Assembly: GCF_004028635.1 (NCBI RefSeq)
Contig: NZ_RQJW01000003.1
Span: 744,001-808,000, forward strand
DNA: 64,000 bases
DNA from: Streptomyces cyaneus
GTDB taxonomy: Bacteria; Actinomycetota; Actinomycetes; Streptomycetales; Streptomycetaceae
Direction: 5' to 3'
Part shown: piece after piece, positions 10,381 to 19,626 of the stretch
Layout of the letters: each line of letters begins with the position of its first letter
Position numbering within the stretch: position 1 is the stretch's first letter
Notes under the pieces: generated by a model
The model's input: only the letters and a program-made list of their open reading frames with translations
Databases searched by the model: none
Told to the model about the DNA's origin: nothing
Made by a program: the position numbers and the translations under genes

Positions 10381-12702
10381 TCAGCCGTTGGAAGGTTCGA
10401 TGCGGATCACGATGGATTTGGTCGCGGGGGTGTTGCTGGTCTCGGCCGTGGAGTCCAGTGCGACCAGCACGTTCGTCTCCGGGTAGTAGGCGGCGGCGCA
10501 GCCACGTGGTGTCGGATAGCGGACGGCGCGGAAGCCGGGGGCGCGGCGTTCGCCGTCCGGGTTGACGCTGATCAGATCCACCAGATCGCCATCGTTCAGG
10601 TGGAGGTCGCGGAGGTCGTCCCGGTTGAGGAGGACGACCCGCCGTCCGCCCTTGATGCCGCGGTAGCGGTCGTCGAGGCCGTAGACGGTGGTGTTGAACT
10701 GGTCGTGCGACCGTACCGTCGTCAGCAGCAGGTGTCCCGGCGGGACTTCAGGCGCGGTCGGTGGGTTGACGGTGAAGCGTGCCTTGCCGGCCGGTGTGGG
10801 GAAGGTGCGGGAGTCGCGCGGTGCCCGGGGGAGCATGAAGCCGCCGGGCTGCCTCAGGCGCTGCTCGAAGGCGTGGAATCCGGGGACGACGTGCTCGATG
10901 TGGCGGCGGATCGCGGCGTAGTCGTCACGCATCTCGCGCCAGCCGAGGTCGGCGCCGAAGAGCGCGTGCGCGAGGTCGGCGATGATCGCGACCTCGCTGC
11001 GCAGGTGCGGTGATCCGGGAAGCAGCCGTCCGCGTGACACGTGCACCATGGCCATCGTGTCCTCGACGGTGACGAGCTGCTCGCCGGAGGCCTGCAGGTC
11101 GCGTTCGGTGCGGCCGAGACAGGGCAGGACGAGTGCCTCGGTTCCGTGGCACAGATGGGTCCGGTTCAGTTTGGTCGCGACATGGACGGTGAGGGCGCAG
11201 TTGGCCAGTGCGGCCTCGGTGACCTCCGTGTCGGGCGTGGCCGAGGCGAAGTTGCCGCCGAGGCCGATGAACACGTCGACCTTGCCGTCGCGCATGGCCT
11301 TGATCGAGTCGACGGTGTCCAGACCGTGGGCACGGGACGGTTCGAACCCGAACTCGTCGCGGAGCTTGTCCAGGAACGTGTCGGGCATCTTCTCCCAGAT
11401 GCCCATGGTGCGGTCGCCCTGGACGTTGCTGTGCCCGCGGATCGGGGCGGGCCCGGCACCGGGGCGTCCGATGTTTCCGCGCAGCAGAAGGAAGTTGACG
11501 ATCTCTCGGATGGTGGCCACCGCGTTGCGGTGCTGGGTGAGCCCCATCGCCCAGCAGACGACGACACTGTCCGCGGCGAGCACGTCGGCCGCGAGGTCCT
11601 CGATCAGGCGGCGGGACAGACCGGCCGTCGCCTCGATCCGCGAGCGGTCCAGGGCACGCCATGCGGCTGCCGCCGCCTCGAAGCCGTCGCAGTAGCGGTC
11701 GATGAAGTCGTGGTCCAGGACGGAGCCCGGCTGGGCGTCCTCCCGGTCGATCAGCGCCCGGTTCAGGCCCGCGAACAGGGCCAGATCACCGTTGACGCGG
11801 ACCGGGAGCCAGCGGTCGGTGAGCTGCGTACCCGAACCGATCAGGCCGTGCGCGGTCTGCGGGTTGCGGAAGCGGCCGAAGCCGGCCTCGGGGAGCGGGT
11901 TGACGGCGATGATACGGGCGCCGCGCCGCTTGGCTTGTTCGAGCGCGGTGAGCATACGGGGGTGGCAGGTGCCGGGGTTCTGCCCCACGACGATGATCAA
12001 GTCCGCGTGATCGGTGATGTCGGAATAGGTGATGAGGCCCTTTCCGACACCGATGGTCTCGGTCAGGGCCGCGCCACTCGACTCGTGGCACATGTTCGAG
12101 CAGTCCGGCAGGTTGTTCGTGCCGAGTCTGCGCGCCAGCAGCTGGTAGAGGAAGGCGGCCTCGTTGCTCGTACGGCCGCTGGTGTAGAAGACGGCACGGT
12201 TCGGATCGGCGAGGCCGCGCAGGCGGTCGGCGGTGAGCGCGAGCGCGTCCTCCCACGAGATGGGCTCGTAGTGCGTCGCGCCGGGGGCGAGATGCATCGG
12301 CCGGGCCAGCCGGCCCTGCGACTCCAGCCAGTGACCGTCCCGCTCCCGCAGGGCGGCGACGGAGTACCGGGCGAAGAACGCCGCGTCGACGCGTTTGCGC
12401 GTGGCCTCCCAGGCGACGGCCTTCGCGCCGTTCTCGCAGAACTCCGCGATCTTCCGGTGGTCGGGATCGGGGTCGCCCCATGCGCAGCTCGGACAGTCGA
12501 AACCGTCGACCTGGTTCAGCGCCAAGAGCGTCTGCAGACTCCGCTTCGGCCCCATTTCGGCCAGGGAATACCGCGCGGATTCGGTGATGCCGTGAACTCC
12601 GACGCTGGACTTCCTGGGGCCGGACGATGACGGATCCGATGCGGACGGAGACCCGCCCGCCGACGCGTGTGTACCCGTCGGGTCGATCGGTTGCTCAGCC
12701 AT
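10381..12702 (-). CDS. FdhF/YdeP-family molybdopterin oxidoreductase (putative formate dehydrogenase alpha)
   Basis: A 773-residue bis-molybdopterin guanine dinucleotide oxidoreductase. Features are an N-terminal CPSCAWGD cysteine pair, the YdeP-type segment SNMCHESSG, cofactor-binding stretches such as VVGQNPGTCHPRML and GHSNVQGDRTMG, and a C-terminal molydopterin-dinucleotide domain beginning near HLLLTTVRSHDQFN. There is no four-cysteine 4Fe-4S motif of classic FdhF, which is usual for the YdeP branch. Start at 12702 with GAGG six bases upstream. It lies 107 bases downstream of a formaldehyde dehydrogenase gene on the same strand, so formate oxidation is a reasonable but unproven role; no electron-transfer subunit is nearby. 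Confidence 0.85.
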   Translation of the reverse strand: MAEQPIDPTGTHASAGGSPSASDPSSSGPRKSSVGVHGITESARYSLAEMGPKRSLQTLLALNQVDGFDCPSCAWGDPDPDHRKIAEFCENGAKAVAWEATRKRVDAAFFARYSVAALRERDGHWLESQGRLARPMHLAPGATHYEPISWEDALALTADRLRGLADPNRAVFYTSGRTSNEAAFLYQLLARRLGTNNLPDCSNMCHESSGAALTETIGVGKGLITYSDITDHADLIIVVGQNPGTCHPRMLTALEQAKRRGARIIAVNPLPEAGFGRFRNPQTAHGLIGSGTQLTDRWLPVRVNGDLALFAGLNRALIDREDAQPGSVLDHDFIDRYCDGFEAAAAAWRALDRSRIEATAGLSRRLIEDLAADVLAADSVVVCWAMGLTQHRNAVATIREIVNFLLLRGNIGRPGAGPAPIRGHSNVQGDRTMGIWEKMPDTFLDKLRDEFGFEPSRAHGLDTVDSIKAMRDGKVDVFIGLGGNFASATPDTEVTEAALANCALTVHVATKLNRTHLCHGTEALVLPCLGRTERDLQASGEQLVTVEDTMAMVHVSRGRLLPGSPHLRSEVAIIADLAHALFGADLGWREMRDDYAAIRRHIEHVVPGFHAFEQRLRQPGGFMLPRAPRDSRTFPTPAGKARFTVNPPTAPEVPPGHLLLTTVRSHDQFNTTVYGLDDRYRGIKGGRRVVLLNRDDLRDLHLNDGDLVDLISVNPDGERRAPGFRAVRYPTPRGCAAAYYPETNVLVALDSTAETSNTPATKSIVIRIEPSNG

Positions 12703-12729
12703 GACTGCCTCTTCTACCAAGGCCGCTCA

Positions 12730-12774
12730 CGGCGGGTCGGCTGCCGGGCTTGGCTTCCCGCAGCCGACCCGCCG
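12730..12774 (-). terminator. Strong hairpin between formaldehyde dehydrogenase and the YdeP-type gene
   Basis: A 15-bp perfect inverted repeat (arms 12730-12744 and 12760-12774, GGCGGGTCGGCTGC and its complement) with a short loop. There is no U-tract, as is common in Streptomyces. It may terminate most transcription after the dehydrogenase or stabilise its 3' end while letting some read-through into the oxidoreductase gene. Confidence 0.65.
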
Positions 12775-12809
12775 CCCTGGACGGACGGTGTGGCGTCCCG
12801 TCCGGCCCT

Positions 12810-13958
12810 CTACGCCGCGAGCGCGTGACCGGGATGCAGGACGACCTTGGTGTAGCCCTCGATCCGCTGGTCGAACTTCTTGTACGCGTTCGGCGCCTCC
12901 TCCAGCGGAAGTTCGTGGGAGACCACGAAGCTGGGCTTGGCGCGCCCCGCGATGATGAGGTCACGCAGCTGGCGGTTGTACTGCTTGACGTTGCACTGAC
13001 CGGTGCCCATCCGCTGGCCCTTCTCGAACATCCTGCCGATGGAGACCAACAGTTGACCGTGCTTGGCGTTCTCGTCGGGTCCGCCCGGGTCGGACGGCAC
13101 GTACAGGCCCGGTACGCCCAGCAAGCCTGTCGGCCGCACCGTCTCGACGAGGGTGTTGAGGACGACTGCGGGTTCCTCGTGGCTCGCGTCGTGCGCCTGG
13201 GCCTGGTAGCCGACGGCGTCGACGCCCTTGTCGGTTCCCTCGCCGCCGGTCTGTTCCTTGATCTGCGTGGCCGGGTCGCCCTTGGTGAAGTCGATCGGTA
13301 TGGCTCCGATCTCCTCTGCCTTGGCGAGCCGCTCGGGCACCCGGTCCACGGAGAACACCTTCGACGCACCGCGCAACAGCGCGGAATACGCGGCCATCAG
13401 CCCGACCGGACCGGCACCGAAGACGGCCACGCTCTCGCCGGGGGACACCTGGGCGAGCTCGCATCCGTGGTAGCCGGTCGGGAAGATGTCGGCGAGCAAC
13501 ACGAAGTCGGTCTCGAAGTTGTTCGTCGGCAGCTTCAGGCAGTTGAAATCGGCGAAGGGCACCCGCAGCAGCTCTGCCTGCCCGCCCGTGTACGGCCCCA
13601 TGGCCACGTAGCCATAGGCCCCACCAGCGAAGCCCGGATTTACCGTCAGGCAGAAGCCGGTCTTCCCGGCAAGGCAGTTCTTGCAGAATCCGCAGGCGAC
13701 GTTGAATGGCATGACGACGCGGTCACCCTTGGACAGAGAGGTCACACCCGCGCCGGCTTCCTCGACGATGCCCATGTTCTCGTGTCCGAAGACGATGCCC
13801 GACTCGGCCGCCGTGCGGCCCTCGTACATGTGCAGGTCGGATCCGCAGATGGCGGTCGATGTGACCCGTACCAGCACGTCGTTCGGGTGCTGGATCTGAG
13901 GATCGTCGACATCTCTGACGGCCACGCTGAAGGGCTTCTCGTAGACAACGGCTTTCAC
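12810..13958 (-). CDS. fdhA: Glutathione-independent formaldehyde dehydrogenase (zinc alcohol dehydrogenase family)
   Basis: A 382-residue zinc-dependent MDR enzyme. Catalytic zinc ligands are in CGSDLHMYEGR and GHENMG, structural-zinc cysteines are in CGFCKNCLAGKTGFC, and the NAD site is GAGPVGLMAA. The insertions typical of Pseudomonas-type formaldehyde dismutase/dehydrogenase (YGYVAMGPYTGGQAELLRVP; ADIFPTGYHGCELA) are present, separating it from ordinary alcohol dehydrogenases. It oxidises formaldehyde to formate with tightly bound NAD, by family knowledge. The GTG start at 13958 is fixed by a full anti-Shine-Dalgarno match. The frame stays open upstream to 14165, but nothing supports that extension. 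Confidence 0.92.
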   Translation of the reverse strand: MKAVVYEKPFSVAVRDVDDPQIQHPNDVLVRVTSTAICGSDLHMYEGRTAAESGIVFGHENMGIVEEAGAGVTSLSKGDRVVMPFNVACGFCKNCLAGKTGFCLTVNPGFAGGAYGYVAMGPYTGGQAELLRVPFADFNCLKLPTNNFETDFVLLADIFPTGYHGCELAQVSPGESVAVFGAGPVGLMAAYSALLRGASKVFSVDRVPERLAKAEEIGAIPIDFTKGDPATQIKEQTGGEGTDKGVDAVGYQAQAHDASHEEPAVVLNTLVETVRPTGLLGVPGLYVPSDPGGPDENAKHGQLLVSIGRMFEKGQRMGTGQCNVKQYNRQLRDLIIAGRAKPSFVVSHELPLEEAPNAYKKFDQRIEGYTKVVLHPGHALAA

Positions 13959-13960
13959 CT

Positions 13961-13971
13961 GGATCACCTCC
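13961..13971 (-). promoter_or_regulatory. Full-length Shine-Dalgarno sequence
   Basis: Read on the minus strand this is GGAGGTGATCC, a continuous 11-base complement of the 16S rRNA 3' end, with its GGAGG core eight bases before the GTG start of the formaldehyde dehydrogenase. Such complete matches are uncommon and predict very efficient initiation; it decides the start codon. Confidence 0.85.
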
Positions 13972-14244
13972 GCGTCGAGCGCCGGGTGACGACGGCGGGC
14001 CGCCCTGATCGAGGCCCTGGCCCGGAGAACAGGTAACGAGACCGAGCCTTCGGTCCGTGTCGTAGCCCCAGGCGCCCTTGCTCCCCCTCTGGACACTTCC
14101 AGAAAACGCCCGTCACGCACGCGCTGCAACCCCCGCCGGCCGGGAATCCCGGCGTTGAGTAACACACTGCGAACATCGCGTCACGGAGGGGACCGCTCTC
14201 AGGCTCCCGAGGATCAGGGTTCGTGGTTCGCCTGCATAGATCCC

Positions 14245-15372
14245 TCAGGTGTCGGCCCGCGACTGTACTTTCAGCGCGTCCCTGAAGGGAAGGCCGCCAA
14301 GAACCGGCTGCATCTTGATGTGCGGGTCGGCACCGGGCTCGTGGGCGAAGAGCAGTCCCCGGTTGTTGGTCGAGGTCTTGGCGAAGATCGATTTGAGGTG
14401 GTCCTGCACGGTGAGCTCGGACAGGGACATCCGGCAGGCCACCGTGTGGTTGTCGCCGCCCCTCGCCAGGTGACCGAGCAGGTCGCCCTCGCGAGGGCTC
14501 AGGGCGAAAGCCCTGGCGAACACCGCGAGCCGCTCGGTCGGTGAGGTCTCCTCGATGGTGACGGCGATGGCCCGGCGCCGGGCCGGTGAAGCCGCGTCGC
14601 CGATCCGGGCGGCGCTCAGGGTGAGCCACAGGCCGTCGGCGAGGTGGACCCGGGAACGTGGCGCGTTGGCATCGACTCCGGCCTTGACGGCCAGCAGCTG
14701 GGCGGCGACGTTGTAGGCGCTCGCGGGCACCACGGGGCGGCCGTGGTCGGGCGGCACCAGCAGGCTCAGACAGGCGTAGGTCTCCGGGGTCTGGGCGAGG
14801 ACACGCAGGTCGGGAGAGAGCAGCAGCACCAGGGGGCCCGGGCGCGGCGCGTGGGACGGTCGCACGACGAAAGTTGCCGCCTGCCTGCGGCGCAGCGCTG
14901 TGGTCACCGGTGCGGTGAGGCGGGCCAGGTACGAGGCTTCCACGGCGCTGAAGCTCCGGTCGTAGCGGTACAGGTCGAGGAAGCCCCAGCAGCCGAAGCG
15001 GTCCTTGAACACCAGGGAGGCGATGTCCCGGACGCCGTATTCCTGCAGCAGCTCGCGCCACAGCAGGCTGCGGGAAGGGTCGGGGAGCTCGCTCAGCAGG
15101 GCGATGCCGTCGAGCGCCGTCCAGCGATCGACGTCGGTCAGGTATTTGAGGCGGATCATCTTGGGCAGTTCCGGCAGGCACGGGACGTCGGCGGCCGGTG
15201 AGTAGCCCACCGCGGTCTCGGGGTCGGTGAGCAGGAACCCGTATGCGTCGAAACCCGTGGTCGCGCGCAGTTCCTCCAGGAGCCGGGTACGCAGGTCCCG
15301 GGAGTCGCCACCGGCCTCGCAGAGGCGGACGACACGCTCGTACGACCGCTCTTAGGCGATGGGAACCGCCAT
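14245..15372 (-). pseudogene. LuxR-family regulator with a stop at codon 7
   Basis: From the ATG at 15372 the frame reads MAVPIA, then TAA (15352-15354), and continues without interruption as ERSYERVVRLCEAGGDSRD through a complete sensor region to a C-terminal LuxR helix-turn-helix (LSPREGDLLGHLARGG, SELTVQDHLKSIFAKT). The region right after the stop already looks conserved, which suggests a CAA-to-TAA change in the codon. The only later in-frame start of note is GTG at 15213, which would remove about 47 residues of the sensor domain. Either the gene is inactivated, or a shorter protein is made, or translation begins at a non-standard codon. It is upstream of the formaldehyde genes on the same strand but 290 bases away. 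Confidence 0.65.
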
Positions 15373-15466
15373 GTTCCGAGCGTACGTCGCAATTCCCCAC
15401 ATTTCTGGGATGGGCCTCGGACCAGAACGCCGTCGAGGATGGTGGGATCGAACCCAGGAGCCATCG

Positions 15467-15931
15467 ATGAGCAACAACCCGAACCCCCCGACGGCCCACC
15501 CTGACGTGACAACACGGCGCCGGCGCGGAGCCGCCACCGCCTGGCGTGCGGGCATCGTCGCGACCGCGCTCGCCGCCGTGGGCGTGCTCGGCACCGCCGC
15601 CCCGGTCGGTTCCCAGACCCAGCAGGGCCAGGTGGCCGTGTGGATCAGCGACAGCTTTGGCGGTGGAACCGTCACCAGCCGGCCGGCCGGGATCAACTGT
15701 CACGTGGTGGCTTTCTTGAACCCGTACGAGAGCGAGGAACCGCGACCGGACCAGACCGGCACGTGCTCCGCGAGCTTCCCGGTCGGTACGACTGTCACCT
15801 TCACCGCCACGGCCGATCCGGGTTCCCGCCTCAACACCGGTCCCGACCCGAGCCGCCTGACCGTGAACCCCGGCTACAACCCTGTTTACGTCACCTTCTG
15901 CCCGGAGGACGGCCTCTGCTTCTACTACTGA
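15467..15931 (+). CDS. Small secreted protein of unknown function
   Basis: 154 residues with a twin-arginine-like or Sec signal region: basic RRRRGAATAWRAG followed by the hydrophobic stretch IVATALAAVGVLGTAA and a likely cleavage near TAAPVGSQ. The mature part is about 105 residues with four cysteines (GINCHVV, TGTCSAS, VTFCPEDGLC), probably two disulfides. It includes a beta-rich segment GTTVTFTATADPGSRL resembling the end of Ig-like or InlB-type repeats. AGGAG lies six bases before ATG. No family is recognised. Its 3' end overlaps a DNA-glycosylase fragment on the other strand by seven bases. Confidence 0.75.
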   Translation: MSNNPNPPTAHPDVTTRRRRGAATAWRAGIVATALAAVGVLGTAAPVGSQTQQGQVAVWISDSFGGGTVTSRPAGINCHVVAFLNPYESEEPRPDQTGTCSASFPVGTTVTFTATADPGSRLNTGPDPSRLTVNPGYNPVYVTFCPEDGLCFYY

Positions 15932-16179
15932 CACTTCGCGCACCACACCGCCGTCCGGCCGCCCAGCCGGGAGCGGCGTAGCGGCCCGACGCAGCGGGGG
16001 CAGTGAGGGGACGGGGTGTCGCGGTGGCCGGTCAGCCAGGAGTTGCGGGGTGGGACGCAGCCGGCGGGGGTCGCGGAGCGCAGAGTGCGGCGTATGTGGG
16101 TGTAGAGGCGGCGGTCGGCCTCGGTGAGGTCGTTCGAGCCGGTGAACTCCGTCCGCAGGGCGCCTACTTCCTGGCGCAC
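15925..16179 (-). pseudogene. C-terminal fragment of an Fpg/Nei-type DNA glycosylase
   Basis: The frame ends CPRCVGPLRRSRLGGRT then VWCAKCQ, the C-terminal four-cysteine zinc finger of formamidopyrimidine-DNA glycosylase/endonuclease VIII proteins. It is preceded by SWLTGHRD and a helix (LTEADRRLYTHIRRTLR) like that domain. The N-terminal catalytic proline domain and H2TH region are missing: upstream sequence in this frame does not resemble the family. About 80 of the usual 270 residues remain, so this is a truncated remnant. Confidence 0.7.
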
Positions 16180-16342
16180 TCCGACGAGACCGTGCGCGGC
16201 GGGTCACCGGCGTCCGGGCCACGCCGCCCACGCCCGGCCCGCCGCACGGGTGGCGGTGCCCTGGCGTCCCCGCGCACGGCCGGCCGGAAGACACGTGGCG
16301 ACCACGGAAGAACGGGCCGTGTGCCCGGGCGTCGGCGGGCCT

Positions 16343-19300
16343 TCACCAGGTGTCGACGCAGCGGCGCGAGCCGCGCTGCCCGGGCTCAGGGTCAGGGTCA
16401 TGCAGCAGTGCGGTGATCCAGCGTCGGGACTCGGCCGGGTCGATGACGTCGTCGATCTCGAAGACCGATGCGACGTTGAGGGCCTTGCCGTGCTCGTAGG
16501 CGGCCGCGACCCTGCGGGCGAACTCCCGCTCGCGCTCGTCCACGTCCTCGATGGCCGCCAGCTCCCGGCGGTAGCCCAGCCGCACCGCACCCTCGATGCC
16601 CATCGGCCCGAACTCGCCCGTGGGCCACGCCACCGTGAACCGGGGGATGCGGAAGCCGCCGCCGGCCATGGCCTGGGCGCCCAGCCCGTAGCCCTTGCGC
16701 AGCACGATCACCCCGAAGGGCACCGTGAGCGCCGAGGCGTGTACGAACATGCGGCTGACATGCCGGACGGTCGCGGTCTTCTCCGCCTCGGGGCCGACCA
16801 TGAACCCGGGTGTGTCGCACAGGGAGACCACCGGCAGTCCGAACGCGTCACACAGTTGCAGGAAGCGGCTCGCCTTGTCGGCCGCGTCGGAGTCGATGGC
16901 GCCGCCCAGATGCCGCGGGTCGTTGGCGAGGATGCCGCACGGGCGGCCCTCCACCCGGGCCAGAGCGGTGACGACGCCGCGTCCGAAGTGCCGTCGCAGC
17001 TCCAGGACGGAGTCGGCGTCGGCGAGGGTGGCGATGACGGCTCGCACGTCGTACGCCCGCCGCCGGTTCTCCGGAATGAGGTGGCGCAGTCGGCGCTGGT
17101 CGGGGCACTCCCATTCCGTCACCGGGCCCTGGAAGTACGACAGATACGTGCGCGCCAGCCGGACGGCATCCGCGTCGTCCTCGGCCTCGAGGTCGATGAC
17201 GCCGTTCGCCCGCTGGACCTCGACCGGCCCGACGTCCTCCGGGGCGAAGCTGCCCAGTCCCCCGCCCTCGATCATCGCCGGGCCGCCCATGCCGATGGTG
17301 GCCTCGGGCGTGGCGATGATGACGTCGCAGCAGCCGAGCAGCGCGGCGTTGCCGGCGAAGCAGCGCCCCGAGCCGATGCCGACCAGCGGCACCTTCCCGC
17401 TCAGGGACGCGAACAGCGCGAAGGCCATGCAGTCCAGGCCGGAGACCACCGTGCCGTCCACATCGCCCGGCCGGCCGCCGCCCCCTTCGGCGAACAGGAC
17501 GACGGGCAGGTGCGCCTGTTCGGCCAACGCGAAGAGCCGATCCTTCTTGCGGTGGCCCATGATGCCCTGGGTGCCGGCCATCACGCTGTAGTCGTACGAC
17601 ATCGCCACCACGCGGGCGGACCGGGGGCCGAACCGGTCGGCCCCCACCGTGCCCACCCCGCCGACCAGGCCGTCGGCGGGGGTGCGGCGGATGAGGTCGT
17701 CCAGGGACCGGCGGCTGCGCTGGGCGGCGATGGCCAGGCCGCCGTACTCGACGAAACTGCCCGGGTCACACAGGTCGGCGATGTTCTCACGGGCGGTGCG
17801 CCGCCCCTCGGCGTGCCGCCGGGCGACCATCTCGGGGCGGTCGGCGTCGTCGCCGAACCGCTTGCGCGCCCGCACCTCCTCCAGATCGGCGCGGGGGGCG
17901 TCCGGATCCGGCCGCTCCTCGGGGCGCGGCTCACCGTCCGCGGCGCCGGTGGCCTCCATCACCACCAGCGGCCGACCGTGCTCGGCCAGTTCACCCAGCT
18001 CCGCCCGTACGGCGACGATCACGCCGTCGCCCGGCGCTTGGAGCAAATGCTCCATCTTCATGGACTCCAGGACCACCAGGGTGCTTCCGGCCCGTACGCG
18101 CTCTCCTTCGGCGACGGCGACGTCGACGACGGTGGCCGTCATGGGGGCGGTGACGGTGAGCGTGCCCTGCGGCTCGAACGCGTCGGCGACCCCCGCGTCC
18201 TTCTCCGCGTCCTTGTCCGGGTCCTTGTCAGGGTCTGTCTCCTGCGGGAGCAGTGCGGGCAGGAGTTCGTCGAAGAGCGCCGTGTACAGCCGCCCGGCGA
18301 CGACCTCGGGTGCCTCCAACAGCCGCCGCAGCACCTCGGTGTTGGTGGCGACTCCCTCGACCCTCAGCTCCGCCAGGGCGCGGCGGGCGCGGGCGAGCGC
18401 ATCGGGCAGGCTGCCGGAACCGTCGTGGGCGACGAGCTTGGCCAGCAGCGAGTCGAAGCGCGGGCTGACCCGACCGCCGGGAAACGCGGCGGTGTCGACG
18501 CGCACACCCGGCCCGGCCGGCGGCCAGAAGACGTCCAGCGTGCCGGCGGAGGGCAGCACCGTCCCGTCGGGGCGGACCGTTTCGGCGTTGACCCGCACCT
18601 GCACCGCGCAGCCGCGGGGAACGGGAGCCTGCCCCGCCCCGATGCGGTCGAGGCTCTCGCCGGAGGCCACCCGCAGCTGGGCCTTGACCAGGTCGATGCC
18701 GGTGACCTCCTCGGTGACCGTGTGCTCGACCTGGATGCGCGGGTTGGCCTCTAGGAAGTAGAAGCCCGGGGAGCCGTCGCCGGTTTCCACGAGGAACTCG
18801 AACGTGCCGAGACCGGAATAGGCGACCTCCCGGGCCATGCGGAGCGCCGCATCGTGCAGCCCGGCCCGCACCGCCTCGTCGAGGCCGGGCGCCGGCGCGA
18901 TCTCCACGATCTTCTGCCGGTGCCGCTGCAGGCTGCAGTCGCGGTCGCCGTAGCCGACGACGGCGCCCGTGCCGTCGCCGAGCACCTGCACCTCGACATG
19001 GCGGGCACGCCGCAGCAACTGCTCGACGTAGACCGCGCCGTCGCCGAAGGCGTGCGAGGCCTCCGAACGGCAGCGCCGGACGGCCTCCTCCAACTGCCCT
19101 GCCTCGTACACCGCCCGCATGCCGCGACCGCCGCCGCCGGCGACCGCCTTGACCATCACCGCGGCACCGTCGCCGAGGCCGGCCATGAACGCACGCGCCT
19201 CCTCGATACCGGTGTCGCCGTACGTCGCCGGCAGCACCGGCACGCCGAGGCGCGCGGCGAGTTCACGGGCCGCGGTCTTGTCGCCGAGCGTCCGCAGCAC

Positions 19301-19624
19301 CTCGGGGCGTGGCCCGACCCAGGTGAGTCCGGCGTCGGTGCACCGCTGTGCGAAGTCGGCGTTCTCGGCCAGCAGTCCGTAGCCGGGGTGGACCGCGTCG
19401 CAGCCCGTGCGCACCGCCGCACCGACCAGGGCCGCCGCGTCCAGGAAGGCCCCCGGCCCCTCGCCGTCGAGCACCACGACCTCGTCCGCCATGCGGGTGT
19501 GCAGCGCGTCCGCCTCGTCGCGGGAGTGCAGTGCCACCGTCAGCAGGTCCAGCTCGCGGGCGGTGCGCATCACCCGGACCGCGATCTCGCCGCGGTTGGC
19601 GACCAGCAGCTTGGCCAGACCCAT
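16343..19624 (-). CDS. Single-chain acyl-CoA carboxylase (biotin carboxylase-BCCP-carboxyltransferase fusion)
   Basis: A 1093-residue multifunctional enzyme that carboxylates an acyl-CoA using ATP and bicarbonate. Order: biotin carboxylase (residues 1-450; KAVAGGGGRGMR, EVQVLGDG, EANPRIQVEHTVTE), a linker with a DPDKDPDKDAEKD acidic repeat, the biotinyl domain with VLESMKMEH (biotin lysine 523), then two crotonase-like carboxyltransferase halves (from about residue 600; GIGSGRCFAGNAALLG; RKGYGLGAQAMAGGGF). This matches the single-chain long-chain acyl-CoA carboxylases known from mycobacteria rather than the usual two-subunit actinobacterial enzymes. The stop of the acyl-CoA synthetase overlaps the start region (GTGACGATG); ATG at 19624 is preferred over GTG at 19630 for ribosome-site spacing. 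Confidence 0.9.
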   Translation of the reverse strand: MGLAKLLVANRGEIAVRVMRTARELDLLTVALHSRDEADALHTRMADEVVVLDGEGPGAFLDAAALVGAAVRTGCDAVHPGYGLLAENADFAQRCTDAGLTWVGPRPEVLRTLGDKTAARELAARLGVPVLPATYGDTGIEEARAFMAGLGDGAAVMVKAVAGGGGRGMRAVYEAGQLEEAVRRCRSEASHAFGDGAVYVEQLLRRARHVEVQVLGDGTGAVVGYGDRDCSLQRHRQKIVEIAPAPGLDEAVRAGLHDAALRMAREVAYSGLGTFEFLVETGDGSPGFYFLEANPRIQVEHTVTEEVTGIDLVKAQLRVASGESLDRIGAGQAPVPRGCAVQVRVNAETVRPDGTVLPSAGTLDVFWPPAGPGVRVDTAAFPGGRVSPRFDSLLAKLVAHDGSGSLPDALARARRALAELRVEGVATNTEVLRRLLEAPEVVAGRLYTALFDELLPALLPQETDPDKDPDKDAEKDAGVADAFEPQGTLTVTAPMTATVVDVAVAEGERVRAGSTLVVLESMKMEHLLQAPGDGVIVAVRAELGELAEHGRPLVVMEATGAADGEPRPEERPDPDAPRADLEEVRARKRFGDDADRPEMVARRHAEGRRTARENIADLCDPGSFVEYGGLAIAAQRSRRSLDDLIRRTPADGLVGGVGTVGADRFGPRSARVVAMSYDYSVMAGTQGIMGHRKKDRLFALAEQAHLPVVLFAEGGGGRPGDVDGTVVSGLDCMAFALFASLSGKVPLVGIGSGRCFAGNAALLGCCDVIIATPEATIGMGGPAMIEGGGLGSFAPEDVGPVEVQRANGVIDLEAEDDADAVRLARTYLSYFQGPVTEWECPDQRRLRHLIPENRRRAYDVRAVIATLADADSVLELRRHFGRGVVTALARVEGRPCGILANDPRHLGGAIDSDAADKASRFLQLCDAFGLPVVSLCDTPGFMVGPEAEKTATVRHVSRMFVHASALTVPFGVIVLRKGYGLGAQAMAGGGFRIPRFTVAWPTGEFGPMGIEGAVRLGYRRELAAIEDVDEREREFARRVAAAYEHGKALNVASVFEIDDVIDPAESRRWITALLHDPDPEPGQRGSRRCVDTW

Positions 19625-19626
19625 CG

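Noticed and set aside
15467..15931. Small secreted protein as an antimicrobial precursor
   Set aside because: Length and cysteine pattern do not match a known precursor class and no maturation genes are adjacent.
16124..18754. 876-codon plus-strand frame over the carboxylase gene
   Set aside because: Antisense shadow; the minus strand shows all biotin carboxylase and carboxyltransferase motifs.
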